DNA of 64,000 bases from an uncultured Demequina sp. GTDB taxonomy: Bacteria; Actinomycetota; Actinomycetes; Actinomycetales; Demequinaceae. Shown one piece after another: positions 16,026 through 25,744 of the stretch. Positions within the stretch are counted from its first letter, which is position 1, and each line of letters begins with the position of its first letter. The notes under the pieces were generated by a model, which saw nothing but the letters and a program-made list of their open reading frames with translations, was not told the origin of the DNA and searched no databases. The stretch is from positions 1-64,000 of the forward strand of contig CALALQ010000493.1 in assembly GCA_937925595.1 (NCBI GenBank), in the 5' to 3' direction. The position numbers were made by a program, and so were the translations under genes.

Positions 16026-18272
16026 ATGACATTGGCCATCCTCACGGAGAAGCCCTCCGCTGGACGAGCATTCGCCGCGGCACTCGGCGGCACTCAGGGC
16101 ACGTTCAACGGAGAGTCCTACGTGATCGTGTCGGCCCGTGGACATCTCTACGAGCTCGCGCAGCCGGAGGCGCAGCTGGCGCCGCAGTGGGCGGCCGACG
16201 CCCCGAAGATGAAGTCCTGGGATCTGGCGAACCTGCCTTGGGATGCCTCGCGCTTCACCTGGACGAGGGTTCCCATCGACGGCACGCGGGACATGATCAC
16301 GCAGCTGCGATCGGTGCTCTCTCGGGTCGACGAGATCGTGATCGCCACCGACCTCGATCCGACAGGGGAGGGGGACGCGATTGCGTGGAACATCATCGAC
16401 GAGCTGAACCTGCACCAGAAGCGGTTCTCGCGGATGGAGTTCACCGACGAGGCTCCGGCATCGCTGCAGAAGGCGTTCGTGAAGCGCCGCAAGGTCGCAG
16501 GCATGATGAGCGAAGGCTCGTACCTCATGGCGAACTTCCGGGACCGGTTCGACTTCCTCACGATCCAGCACACCCGAGTCGCCTCCCTCGTCGCCGGTCA
16601 ACGAGTCGTGCTTCGTCAGGGACGGCTGAAGTCGGCGATGGTCAAGCTCGTCGGCGACCAGCTCGCCGCGCACAAGAACTACGTCAAGGTCTCGCAGTTC
16701 CAGAACCGATTCCGCGACGAGAACGGGGTGCTCTATACGAACCCCGAGGAGCCGCGATTCGCGACGGCGAAGGAAGTGCCGCAGATCTACGGCCCGTCCA
16801 AGGTCGTTCACGACAAGAGCACGAACAAGTCCACCGCCCCGCGTCGGCTGCTCGACCTGGCAGGGCTGTCAGCCCGGCTCTCGAGCAAGGGCGTGAAGGC
16901 CAACCAGGTGCTCGCGACGTACCAGAAGATGTACGAGGCTCAGGTGGTCTCGTACCCGCGCACCGAGGACAAGACGATCACGACCGAGCAGTTCAACGAG
17001 CTGCTTCCGTTCGTCAACAAGATCGCCGCTGTCGTCGGCGTCGACGTCGCCCTGCTGACCCACCGCCAGCCGCGCAAGACCCACGTCAAAGACGCCGGCG
17101 CGCACGGAGCCAACCGGCCGGGTCCGAAGGTGCCCGCGAGCATGGACGCACTCAAGGCGAACTTCGGGGCGATCGCACCGCTGATCTACGAGGAGCTGGC
17201 ACGCTCGTACCTCGCCATGCTGGCCGAGGACTACCTGTACGAGGCTCAGGAGGGGCACCTCGAGTCGTACCCTGCGTTCGTCGGCCGCGCGAACGTCCCG
17301 ATCAGCCTCGGCTGGAAGCAGATCTTCCACGACCCCGACGATGACAAGGACGAGAAGAGCAAGGACGGCGAAGAGGACGAGGACAACGCCAAGGGGCTCG
17401 GCACGGTGGGTAAGCCGATCGTCTACGAGATCATCCCGCCCCGCCCGGAGCACCCGTCGATGAAGTGGCTCATGAAGCAGCTCGAGAAGCGGGACGTGGG
17501 GACCGGTGCCACGCGCACCAGCACCTACGCCGACGTGACGAGCACCAAGGCGAAGTACCCCCTGCTGTCGGAGTCACGGGGCAAGCTCACCATGACCGAG
17601 TACGGCCAGATGAGCCACCACCTGCTGCCCGGCACACGGATCGGGGATCTCGGACTCACCGAGTGGGTCTACGGGACGATGCGCGCCGTATCCGCGGGCA
17701 AGGTGACGGCGGATGCCGCCCTCACGGTGGTGGCCCAGTGGGTCAGCGACGACATCCAGATCATGCAGCGCAACGCTGCGACGATGCGAAAGGAGCTCGG
17801 TATGAGCGATACGTCACCCCAGGTAGAGAAGTTCGAGGGCACGTGGGCGGTGACGGGCGAGACCGTCGCGTTCAAGCGCGAGTGGTCCGGGCACACCTTC
17901 ACCGACATGGAACTGGAGGATCTGCTGGCAGGCAAGGAGATTGCCTTCGCCGCGACGTCGTCGAAGGGCAACGCGTTCGAGGCCCGGGGCAAGCTCGCCG
18001 ACCAGGTGTTCGAGAAGGGTGGCAAGACGTACAAGTTCATCGGCTTCAAGCCTGACTTCTCACCCAAGAAGGATGCATCGGGCCAGGACATCCCACCCAA
18101 GAGCTGGTGCAAGCACGTCTTCACGCCCGACGAGATCAAGAGCCTGCAGGCCGGCGAGAAGATCTACATCGACGACTTCACCAGCAAAGCCGGCAAGTCG
18201 TTCGCCGCGACGGTCCACTTCGGCACCGAGCCTGGAGGCTCCGAGAAGAAGATCATCCCCGAGTTCGGATAG
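16026..18272 (+). CDS. type IA DNA topoisomerase (TopoIII/TraE-like)
   Basis: 748 residues. The N-terminal Toprim starts LTEKPSAGRAFA, with acidic residues in DLDPTGEGDAIAW (from D109). The canonical DxDREGE is altered by a PT pair and a two-residue insertion, so metal handling may differ. The active-site tyrosine is Y310 in SYPRTEDKTI. The C-terminal ~140 residues repeat short beta modules (FKREWSGHTFTDMELEDLL) instead of zinc fingers. Conjugative plasmids such as RP4 carry TopoIII homologues that decatenate replicated or transferred DNA. Promoter element directly upstream; a terminator follows. Confidence 0.85.
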   Translation: MTLAILTEKPSAGRAFAAALGGTQGTFNGESYVIVSARGHLYELAQPEAQLAPQWAADAPKMKSWDLANLPWDASRFTWTRVPIDGTRDMITQLRSVLSRVDEIVIATDLDPTGEGDAIAWNIIDELNLHQKRFSRMEFTDEAPASLQKAFVKRRKVAGMMSEGSYLMANFRDRFDFLTIQHTRVASLVAGQRVVLRQGRLKSAMVKLVGDQLAAHKNYVKVSQFQNRFRDENGVLYTNPEEPRFATAKEVPQIYGPSKVVHDKSTNKSTAPRRLLDLAGLSARLSSKGVKANQVLATYQKMYEAQVVSYPRTEDKTITTEQFNELLPFVNKIAAVVGVDVALLTHRQPRKTHVKDAGAHGANRPGPKVPASMDALKANFGAIAPLIYEELARSYLAMLAEDYLYEAQEGHLESYPAFVGRANVPISLGWKQIFHDPDDDKDEKSKDGEEDEDNAKGLGTVGKPIVYEIIPPRPEHPSMKWLMKQLEKRDVGTGATRTSTYADVTSTKAKYPLLSESRGKLTMTEYGQMSHHLLPGTRIGDLGLTEWVYGTMRAVSAGKVTADAALTVVAQWVSDDIQIMQRNAATMRKELGMSDTSPQVEKFEGTWAVTGETVAFKREWSGHTFTDMELEDLLAGKEIAFAATSSKGNAFEARGKLADQVFEKGGKTYKFIGFKPDFSPKKDASGQDIPPKSWCKHVFTPDEIKSLQAGEKIYIDDFTSKAGKSFAATVHFGTEPGGSEKKIIPEFG

Positions 18273-18291
18273 GCCGTCCCCACCTACACGC

Positions 18292-18334
18292 GACCCCCGT
18301 CAGCGCCCCCTCGAAGGAGGATGCCGGCGGGGGT
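18292..18334 (+). terminator. hairpin terminator
   Basis: GACCCCCG and CGGGGGTC pair around a GC-rich loop after the topoisomerase stop. Confidence 0.5.
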
Positions 18335-18422
18335 CTCGTCTTGCCCAAAGCGCGTCCGCGACAGCGAAGCGGGAGCCCGCATTCTCGCCGTCGCTTGGCA
18401 TCTTGCGCGCGCGTTTCCACAC

Positions 18423-18440
18423 AAAAACGAGCAGAAAACG
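18423..18440 (+). promoter_or_regulatory. plasmid-wide element, copy 5 (half-site)
   Basis: AAAAACGAGCAGAAAACG keeps the right half-site; the left half is degenerate. It precedes the T4SS operon that starts at 18515. Confidence 0.45.
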
Positions 18441-18514
18441 CGCTATCGCTGATGTAGGATCGAAGAGAAAAGGGCCGGTCCGCGCCCGTAGCCGAAACGC
18501 AGAAGGTGGGGCTC

Positions 18515-19381
18515 GTGGCCAAGAACATCTACAAGATCCCGGCTTCCATCGCTCGGTCGGTGCTCGACCATGAGATCGCGCTCTCGGGTGGCGGATGGAG
18601 CATGAAGCCGCTCCCCGTGAAGGTCATTCTGTTCTGGGTCGGCTCGGTGTTCGCGCTGTTCTGGGTGCTCTCGAGCACCTTCCTCAAGCACGCCGACTTC
18701 TGGCTGCTCGCTCTCATCGCGATCTGGTGGCTGCTGGCCACGGCGTTCCTCGGTCGCTACTCGGCCGCCAAGGAGATGAACTTCAAGAGCATCGGCCCGC
18801 TGATGAACTACTTGCCGAAGTCGTCTCGCCACGTCGTCACGCGCACGTCTTCGGACCCAGTGCCGTTCTACTCGATCGCCTCGATCGATGACGTCGACGA
18901 GGACGGCTACATCTCGTTCGGCGACGGGACGGTGGGGCAGGCGTACCTGGTCGTCGGCTCGGCCTCGATCCTCGTCTTCGCCGAGGACAAGATCGCGATC
19001 CTCGACCGCGTCGACGCGTTCTACCGCAAGATCGACAGCACCGTCGAGCTGATCTGGCTCACGACCAAGGAGCCGCAGCGCGTCTACCGTCAGCTGGCCC
19101 ACCTCGAACTGCGCAACCGCGCTCTGGAGGTGCAGGACCCCGAGCTGCACGAACTCCTGGAAGAGCAGCACGCGATCCTCACCGACTACGTCGGGCGGTC
19201 GTTCAACTCCATCCACCAGTACCTCGTGGTGAAGGCCGACAACCTCGAAGCGCTCCGCAAAGCGCACACCGTGCTGGCGGCCGAAGCCGAAGAGTCCGCC
19301 CTCATGATCAAGCAGCTTCAGCGGCTCGATGGGGCCGACTCCCTCGATGTCCTCAAGAACGTCTACACCGGCACTCGCTGA
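18515..19381 (+). CDS. T4SS inner-membrane protein, VirB3/VirB4-N-terminus-like
   Basis: 288 residues. The second GTG (MAKNIYKIP) has AAGG 8 bases upstream, so it is preferred to the GTG at 18506. Two adjacent membrane helices (~36-55, ~61-79) are followed by a soluble domain (SIASIDDVDEDGYISFGDG...; STVELIWLTTKEPQRVYRQL) resembling the N-terminal domain of VirB4/TrbE ATPases. It is followed 41 bases later by the VirB4-like gene. The pair looks like a VirB3-VirB4 split with the boundary displaced. It is the first gene of the probable secretion operon. Confidence 0.6.
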   Translation: MAKNIYKIPASIARSVLDHEIALSGGGWSMKPLPVKVILFWVGSVFALFWVLSSTFLKHADFWLLALIAIWWLLATAFLGRYSAAKEMNFKSIGPLMNYLPKSSRHVVTRTSSDPVPFYSIASIDDVDEDGYISFGDGTVGQAYLVVGSASILVFAEDKIAILDRVDAFYRKIDSTVELIWLTTKEPQRVYRQLAHLELRNRALEVQDPELHELLEEQHAILTDYVGRSFNSIHQYLVVKADNLEALRKAHTVLAAEAEESALMIKQLQRLDGADSLDVLKNVYTGTR

Positions 19382-19421
19382 GCGCCCACCTGATCGTCCA
19401 GATACGAGCGAAGGAACGCAC

Positions 19422-21587
19422 ATGACAGCGAACTCGCACAGCGAAGGCACCAGCACCCAGTGGACTCCGGGCGCGGTGCCTTTCGGCACGGGCGGTGACT
19501 TCTCGGCACTGCGTGGCGGTGACGCGGCAAGCGTCTCCACGGAGCGCGCGGCCGAGCCGGCGAAGTCTGCCAAGGCGGACAAGGAACAGCGCCGACTGAA
19601 GGGTGAGCTGGCCGACTACCCGCACCTGGTCGCGATGAAGCCTCGCGAGGGATACGTCTTCCACAGCGACTACTTCGAGGTCGATGGGGGAGTGGCCACG
19701 ATCCTCGGCTACTTCCACGACGAGAGCGCCCGCGACGAGTTCGTGGCGTTCTGGGGCATCGACCGCATCCCGGCCGGTCTCGGCGAAGGGGTGAGCGTCG
19801 TCCTGCTTGAGCAGGTGCGCCGCATGGGCGCAGATTGGGTCGAGAGCCACATCGCCAACTCCGAGCGCCTTCAGAACCTCGACGCCGGCGAGCAGGCAAC
19901 GGCGGGCACGGCGCGCACGCAGCGCAAGGCTGCCAAGGTCTACTCCGACGTCAACGAGATCGAAGCTGAAATCGCCGACGGAGCCAGCTACCTCCACGTG
20001 CACAACCGTCTGCTGGTGAAGGCGCCGGACCTCGATGCGCTGGACGCTGCGATCGAGAAGATTCGCCAGCTCTACATCGAGCGGTTCTCGACCATCAGCG
20101 TCGCCACCTACCCCGGCGAGCAGCGCCTGGAGCTGGCCAGCGTGATCCGCAAGAACGAGAAGAAGCGCGGCCGCGGTCAGCACTTCACCTCGGCTGAGTT
20201 CGCCGGCTCCCACTCGCTGGTCACGAACGGCCTGAACGATCCGACCGGTGAGTACGTCGGCTCGATGGACGGCGACGTCAACAACTCCGCCGTGCTCTTC
20301 GACGTCAACGGGTACGAGCACCACGTGGTGGTCGCGGATTCCTCGGTGAACGTATATCTCAACCGTGCGCACATCCCCGATATGTGGGGCAGCAAGGTCA
20401 GCCAGAGCGCACTGCTGAACAACCACCGCGTGGTGCATCTGATTCTCGACGGCGCCGACATGGACACCCTCGGCCCGAAGCTGTCTGGCCTCACCGCTCG
20501 CCTGGACATGAACTCCGGCGACATCAACATGTTCGAGCTGTTCGGCAAGCAGGAGGATGAGCTCTCGCTCTTCCCCGCTCACCTCGAGAAGGTCGTGCTC
20601 ATGGCCGAGCAGGCGTACGAGACCACCGACGACGACCGCTCGATCATCCGGGGCTCCCTCAAGGAGACGCTCACGCAGTTCTACATCGACAAGGGCATGT
20701 GGGCGCGCAACGCGAAGGAGAACCGGAAGCGGCTGCGCCTGGTGAACCTGGACCACACCCACGTCCCCCGCCTGCAGGACCTGGTCACCTACTTCGACAC
20801 GCAGTACAAGGCACTCGCGAACAGCACCGCGCGCGACGACGAGATGCTGCACGCCTACAACGTGCTGCGCCTGGTGTTCAAGGACCTGCTCGACAACAAC
20901 GGCGACCTGTTCAACACGTACACCTCTGACGAGGTGGACGGCGTCTCCCAGGCGCGACGGGTGCTGTTCGACTTCTCGAAGATCCTGCTCCGCAGCAAGG
21001 GTCTGGCAATGGCGCAGCTGGTGAACACCGTGGGCTTCGCCGTCGACAGCCTGGGCCTGGGCGACACGGTCATCATCCACGGTGCTGAGCACATCGACAG
21101 TGGCGTCAAGGGGTACATCAACACCCAGTTCGAGCGTCTGTTCGCGCGCGGCGGCCGCGTCGCCTTCCTCTACAACGAGGTCGACGAGATGCTCGCAGAT
21201 CGCCAGTTCAACCGGTTCGACCGTGCGGACTGGACGGTGCTCGGTCCGATGACCGACACGACGGCCGCCAGCTACCAGAAGGCTCTCGGGCAGGACATCC
21301 CGCCCGACCTGGAGACGCTCATCAAGAAGCGCATTGCGGGTCTGACGTACCTGCGCCGCGGTGTGAGCAACGTCGTCTTCCACCTCGAACTCGCGCTGGG
21401 CATCGACCCCGCCCGCGCGAAGCATCGCGAAGCGATCGAAGCGCGGCGTGCCTCTGAACCGCAGGGTGCGCGCCAGGCCCCGCGTGAGCGTGCGCGCCTT
21501 GGCGCCGGCGTACAGCCAGTGCGACGGGCTCTGCCTGGACCTGCACGGTTGCCCGCCCACACGCAGCCGCTGGTGCGATCGCGATGA
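19422..21587 (+). CDS. VirB4-like protein with degenerate ATPase motifs
   Basis: 721 residues, AAGGA before the ATG. The order of segments follows VirB4: an N-terminal domain (~60-270), then the RecA-like core. The P-loop position reads MWGSKVSQS rather than GxxGxGKS/T. The Walker B position reads VIIHGAEHID, lacking the DE pair. Downstream structure is kept (AFLYNEVDEMLADRQFNRFD; WTVLGPMTDTTAASYQKAL). VirB4 normally powers pilus and channel assembly in the membrane. Here it is probably a structural pseudo-ATPase. The C-terminal ~60 residues are basic and disordered. ATGA overlap with the next gene. Confidence 0.7.
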   Translation: MTANSHSEGTSTQWTPGAVPFGTGGDFSALRGGDAASVSTERAAEPAKSAKADKEQRRLKGELADYPHLVAMKPREGYVFHSDYFEVDGGVATILGYFHDESARDEFVAFWGIDRIPAGLGEGVSVVLLEQVRRMGADWVESHIANSERLQNLDAGEQATAGTARTQRKAAKVYSDVNEIEAEIADGASYLHVHNRLLVKAPDLDALDAAIEKIRQLYIERFSTISVATYPGEQRLELASVIRKNEKKRGRGQHFTSAEFAGSHSLVTNGLNDPTGEYVGSMDGDVNNSAVLFDVNGYEHHVVVADSSVNVYLNRAHIPDMWGSKVSQSALLNNHRVVHLILDGADMDTLGPKLSGLTARLDMNSGDINMFELFGKQEDELSLFPAHLEKVVLMAEQAYETTDDDRSIIRGSLKETLTQFYIDKGMWARNAKENRKRLRLVNLDHTHVPRLQDLVTYFDTQYKALANSTARDDEMLHAYNVLRLVFKDLLDNNGDLFNTYTSDEVDGVSQARRVLFDFSKILLRSKGLAMAQLVNTVGFAVDSLGLGDTVIIHGAEHIDSGVKGYINTQFERLFARGGRVAFLYNEVDEMLADRQFNRFDRADWTVLGPMTDTTAASYQKALGQDIPPDLETLIKKRIAGLTYLRRGVSNVVFHLELALGIDPARAKHREAIEARRASEPQGARQAPRERARLGAGVQPVRRALPGPARLPAHTQPLVRSR

Positions 21588-24500
21588 CCGTACAGCCGAT
21601 CACCAACGTTCCGACCGACCAGCAAGGACACGACACCGTGAAGAAGACGAGTATCCGCGCCGCATTCAGCGGCCTGCGCACGATCCTCGGTCGGCGCACG
21701 AGCACCACAGGTCGGCGCGGACGCGTGATCGCCGTTGCGATCGTGGCGGCCCTGGCGGCGACGGTCAGCATCTTCGGCGCATCGGTCGCCCGTGCCGACG
21801 ACGACACCCTGAAGTACTCGTTCTACAAGATCGCCTCTTCGACGACGGCGTTCTTCTCGACGATCCAGGAGCCCGACTCGGCCTCCAGCTTCAGCGACGA
21901 CTGGGTGGACCTCATCGCAGACCCCGGCTCGGCCGGATCGCTGCTGGGCTACGCAGACCCGCAGATGTCGTCGGTGTCGGGCTGGCTCATGTCGAAGCTG
22001 TCGGGGTCGTCGGACGCGATCGGCTACGAGACGCTGTTCGTGCGGGATGAGAACGGTGAGGCGATCGGCTCGACGTTCCAGGGCATGGTCGACTACGCCT
22101 ACTTCGGCGCGGCACTCAAGGGGATGGGCCTCGATGGAACCAGCACCGGCCTGTCGCTCGACTTCATGAACTGGCTCAGCGGCGGTGTCGTGCTCGTCCT
22201 GTTCATGCTCGGTGGCGCAGTGGACTTCGTGTTCAATGCGATCATCTCGGTGCTCGCGATGCTGAACCCCTTCAAGCTCTTCCACATTGCGATTGAGAGC
22301 ATCAACCCGACCCTGGCAGCAGGGATGGTCGGCGACGAAACCGTCGACGTCGGGCCACTGAGCGGACTGGTGAACTGGATCGGCGGCTGGTACAAGGCCC
22401 TCAGCTCCCTGGCTTGGGGCGTGATGGTCCCGATCTTCCTCGCGGTTCTGATCGTTGGCCTGCTGCTCTTCAAGAAGCTGGACCGTGGGAGTGCGGTCAA
22501 GAAGTTCATCGTCCGCCTCCTGTTCATCGGAATCGGGCTGCCACTGATCGGCTCGATGTATACCGGCACCCTCGACTCGATGACGGCGGCCACCGAGGGA
22601 TCGGGTGCGGGATCGTCCCGCGTGGTCATGAGCACCTATGTCGACTTCGAGTCGTGGGCGACGAAGTCGCGTCTCGCGGTCCCGGACGGGGCCACGATCG
22701 AGTGGGACACTTCGAGCAACCAGCCCAGCGGCAAGGCGCAGGGGAGCGTGCGCAACACGGCGCTGGCCATCAACAACAAGTCGCTGGGCCTGAGCCTCAA
22801 TGCAATCGTGTCCGCTGACTCGTTCGACGCCAGCTTCGCCAAGCAGGTCATGGACGGCGAAAAGAAGGACGCCAAGGCCAGCGAGAACACCTTCGTGAAG
22901 ACGGCGGACATGCTGCTTCGCTACATCGGCGGTGCGAAGGTCTCGGCCGCCTCGTTCGAGACGATCGCCAAGGGTGACCTGTCGCAGAGCACGTACTACT
23001 CGGGCAACCGCGACAGCGTGAAGGGCTGGTTCGAGAACCTCACCAAGGACGCGAACGGGCTCAATGAGATCGACCCGACCACGAACCCGCTCGTGGCGGT
23101 CAAGGACGGGACGGGCTTGCGAGCCAATGGCTCAGTCGTCCGGAAGTTCAGCTCCGACACCGCGGGCTGCAGCGTGACCGGCACGAGCATCACCCTGTCG
23201 AGCGGAGAGCCGCGGGCCTGCAACCTCTCGCCGGTCGCTCTCTACAACTTCCTGAACACCGACTTCGGCTCGACGTCGATGCAGATGTACTCGTCCTCGA
23301 ACGTGGCCTCCGAAGCCACCCGGTCGATTCACAACTCGGTCAACCAGGTCGGCACCGGAGCCATGAGCTTCATCTACTGGATCAACGCAGTCGTGCTGCT
23401 CGGCTCGTTCGTGCTGATCGGACTGGGCTACGCGTTCGCGCTGCTGTTCGGAAGCATCCGCCGCTCGTTCCAGATCGTCGCCGCCGTCCCGTTCGCCACG
23501 ATCGGCGCACTGGCGGCAATCGCCAAGGTGATCGTCTACTCGCTGGCGCTCATCCTCGAAGTGCTGCTGACCGTCTTCATCTACAAGATGGTCCAGGAGT
23601 TCCTCACCTCGCTTCCCCAGATCATCGAGATGCCGTTCGCCGCCGTCCTGAACAACGGCGCAGCCGGTGACTTCGCCGGGTTCATCGCGTTCCTCGTGAA
23701 CGGGTGGGGCTTCTCGATGGTGGTGACGCTGCTGTCGATTACGGGCATCATCATCTTCACTGTGCTCGCGATGCGGGTCCGGAAGGGCTTCGTCAAGGCC
23801 GTCGAAGAGGCTGTCACGAAGATCGTCGAGAAGTTCCTCGACAGCCAGGTCGGCATGCCGTCTGGTAGCGGTAAGGGCGGTGCGCTGGCTGGCGGTCTGG
23901 CGGCAGGTGCGGGCGCTGCGCTCACGAACCGCGCGATGAACAAGAGTGGCGGCAAGGCTGCGATCGCCGGCGCAAAGGGTGACGGCAAGAACGGACCTGC
24001 CGGGATCGTCGGCGCCGGCGGTGTCGCGCCCGGCGGTCCGACCCCGGGCGGCGGCAATGGCACGCTCGAGATCACCGGTCGCGTCGACGGGGCAGACGGC
24101 AACGGCGACCCCGGCGCTCCCGTCGGCGAGCTTCCGTCCGGTGGCGGCTCGGGTGCTGCGACGAGCGAGACTGTCGCGTCCGAGGTCGCTCTCGGTCGTC
24201 AGGTCGAGGCTCAGGGCCTGTCCAAGCCGGGTGAGGGATCCGCAGAGGTGCAGGGTGATGCGCTCAGCGCTGCGTCCGGCTCGCTGGAGTCGACCGCAGA
24301 GGGCTACCGCGAGGCAGATCGGCGACGACTGGCCGCGGGCACCGAGGGCGCGGCTGCAGTCGGTCATGCGGGTCTTGCGATCGGTCGTGGTGTCGCCGGT
24401 GACGCTCCCGGAGCCATCGAGTCCGGCGGCAAGGCCGTGCAGGCTGGCGGGAACGCAGTCTCGGCAGGCCAGGCGGCGAAGGATGCGGAAGCGGAAGCCT

Positions 24501-25084
24501 CGCGGAGCAGCCTCGACGCACCGAAGCCCCGAAGCTCGCGCACCCAGGAGGGGGCGCAGCGCGTCTCGCAGGTCGGCGGCACCGTCGCCGGTGTCGCAGG
24601 CGTGGCGAGTGCCACCGGCGGCGCAGGGTCGTCGGCACAGGCGGCGAACACCTCGAGGGCAGCAGAGGCACGCGGCCGCAAGCAGGCCGGAGAGCAGGCC
24701 GCGAAGTCCAAGCCCGCGCCGCGTCCGCAGTCGACCCCGTCGCAGCCTCAGGGTCAGCGCTCGACCGCGGGCTCGGCCCCCAAGCCGCAGGCTGCACCGG
24801 CACCTCGCCCTCAGCACGCCGCTCCCACGGCGGCACCCTCTGGCGCGACGGCACCCGCTCGTAAGCCCGCTCCCGCGAAAGCGCCCAAGCCACAGCCCAC
24901 TCAGTCGCCGCGGTCAGCCCCCACGGCACCTGGTCGCAAGCCCGCTCCCACTCAGGTCCCCAAGCCTGCCCCGCAGCGAGCACCTCAGCCAGCACGGGGT
25001 GCCAATCGGCTCGCACAGGCTGCGCCGAGGAAGCCCCAGCCGGCACCGCGAGCGGGAGAGCGACCCCGCGACAGCGACGCCTGA
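21584..25084 (+). CDS. VirB6/TrbL-like polytopic channel protein with long disordered tail
   Basis: 1166 residues. A cleavable-looking signal (VIAVAIVAALAATVSIFGASVARAD) ends near residue 66. At least six further membrane helices follow (e.g. GGVVLVLFMLGGAVDFVFNA, VMVPIFLAVLIVGLLLF, WINAVVLLGSFVLIGLGYAF, FSMVVTLLSITGIIIFTVLA). A large extracytoplasmic insert lies between them (~330-590). From ~760 the chain is Gly/Ala/Pro/Gln-rich and disordered, ending in repeated PKPAP-type segments. Size and topology fit the VirB6/TrbL inner-membrane channel of Gram-positive T4SS. ATGA overlap with the VirB4-like gene; a GTG at the MKKTSIRAAF position is an alternative start. Confidence 0.72.
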   Translation: MTVQPITNVPTDQQGHDTVKKTSIRAAFSGLRTILGRRTSTTGRRGRVIAVAIVAALAATVSIFGASVARADDDTLKYSFYKIASSTTAFFSTIQEPDSASSFSDDWVDLIADPGSAGSLLGYADPQMSSVSGWLMSKLSGSSDAIGYETLFVRDENGEAIGSTFQGMVDYAYFGAALKGMGLDGTSTGLSLDFMNWLSGGVVLVLFMLGGAVDFVFNAIISVLAMLNPFKLFHIAIESINPTLAAGMVGDETVDVGPLSGLVNWIGGWYKALSSLAWGVMVPIFLAVLIVGLLLFKKLDRGSAVKKFIVRLLFIGIGLPLIGSMYTGTLDSMTAATEGSGAGSSRVVMSTYVDFESWATKSRLAVPDGATIEWDTSSNQPSGKAQGSVRNTALAINNKSLGLSLNAIVSADSFDASFAKQVMDGEKKDAKASENTFVKTADMLLRYIGGAKVSAASFETIAKGDLSQSTYYSGNRDSVKGWFENLTKDANGLNEIDPTTNPLVAVKDGTGLRANGSVVRKFSSDTAGCSVTGTSITLSSGEPRACNLSPVALYNFLNTDFGSTSMQMYSSSNVASEATRSIHNSVNQVGTGAMSFIYWINAVVLLGSFVLIGLGYAFALLFGSIRRSFQIVAAVPFATIGALAAIAKVIVYSLALILEVLLTVFIYKMVQEFLTSLPQIIEMPFAAVLNNGAAGDFAGFIAFLVNGWGFSMVVTLLSITGIIIFTVLAMRVRKGFVKAVEEAVTKIVEKFLDSQVGMPSGSGKGGALAGGLAAGAGAALTNRAMNKSGGKAAIAGAKGDGKNGPAGIVGAGGVAPGGPTPGGGNGTLEITGRVDGADGNGDPGAPVGELPSGGGSGAATSETVASEVALGRQVEAQGLSKPGEGSAEVQGDALSAASGSLESTAEGYREADRRRLAAGTEGAAAVGHAGLAIGRGVAGDAPGAIESGGKAVQAGGNAVSAGQAAKDAEAEASRSSLDAPKPRSSRTQEGAQRVSQVGGTVAGVAGVASATGGAGSSAQAANTSRAAEARGRKQAGEQAAKSKPAPRPQSTPSQPQGQRSTAGSAPKPQAAPAPRPQHAAPTAAPSGATAPARKPAPAKAPKPQPTQSPRSAPTAPGRKPAPTQVPKPAPQRAPQPARGANRLAQAAPRKPQPAPRAGERPRDSDA

Positions 25085-25096
25085 CCGGCAGAGAAC

Positions 25097-25127
25097 GGCC
25101 CCTCACTTTCGAGTGAAGGGGTCGTTT
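25097..25127 (+). terminator. intrinsic terminator
   Basis: GGCCCCTCACTTTCGAGTGA pairs with itself into AAGGGGTC, then GTTTT; it closes the 18.5-25.1 kb operon. Confidence 0.8.
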
Positions 25128-25152
25128 TCGTTGTCCGACGGGGAGCAAAACC

Positions 25153-25173
25153 GCTCATTTATGTGACGAAACG
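25153..25173 (+). promoter_or_regulatory. plasmid-wide element, copy 6
   Basis: GCTCATTTATGTGACGAAAC plus G. It lies 70 bases before the pilin-like gene; a GTGTATTCTCTTGGGTAAT segment with possible -10 sequences follows. Confidence 0.55.
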
Positions 25174-25243
25174 TGTATTCTCTTGGGTAATGGGCCTCCG
25201 CCCACACGAGACCGATTACCCCGGATAAGAGCGAGGATTGCGA

Positions 25244-25618
25244 ATGAAGTTCACGGCAGACATCGTGCAGGCGGAAGCGCCCGCACTCCCGGTTGGGGCG
25301 TGGGATATCGTCTCGTTCCTGGAAAACGCGAAGACGTACGCCAACAACATCGGCGGTGGCCTGATCACGCTGCTCGGTCTGATCGTCGTGATCGTGGCGG
25401 CGGTGTTCATCGCGAAGAAGTTCTTCGGGGACGGCCGCAGCGGCAACGACAAGTCCTGGGTCACCATCGTGGTGATGATGATCGTCGGAGGCGCGCTGAT
25501 GACCGGCGGCATCACTCTTATGACCGCGATCGCAGGTGGCGGCGAGAAGACCATCAAGGAGCTCGGCACCGGGACCGGCGCGATCATCCTGCAGAGCACG
25601 TTGAGCTTCCTGCGCTGA
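25244..25618 (+). CDS. VirB2/TrbC-like pilin candidate
   Basis: 124 residues. ATG MKFTADIVQ was chosen over the TTG two codons earlier because GAGG spacing is better. Two long hydrophobic helices (~37-57 GLITLLGLIVVIVAAVFIA; ~72-95 VTIVVMMIVGGALMTGGITLM) flank a short basic loop (KKFFGDGRSGNDK), the size and topology of VirB2/TrbC-type pilins and of similar small proteins in Gram-positive T4SS. It has its own element-type promoter and its own terminator, in keeping with the high stoichiometry of a pilin. Confidence 0.65.
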   Translation: MKFTADIVQAEAPALPVGAWDIVSFLENAKTYANNIGGGLITLLGLIVVIVAAVFIAKKFFGDGRSGNDKSWVTIVVMMIVGGALMTGGITLMTAIAGGGEKTIKELGTGTGAIILQSTLSFLR

Positions 25619-25644
25619 CACATACGTCGCCAGGCGACGACACA

Positions 25645-25676
25645 GCGGGGTCGGTGGCATCAGTCGCCGACCCCGC
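25645..25676 (+). terminator. intrinsic terminator
   Basis: GCGGGGTCGGTGGC pairs with GTCGCCGACCCCGC, then CTCGTGTCT. Confidence 0.7.
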
Positions 25677-25744
25677 CTCGTGTCTCTAGGCGCGGCACAC
25701 ACGCACTCCCGCACACCAATCGGCCACTGAGAGAGGTCCCGCCC

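Noticed and set aside
19353..21560. 735-residue minus-strand frame
   Set aside because: Exact antisense of the VirB4-like gene; low-complexity His/Val/Glu composition.
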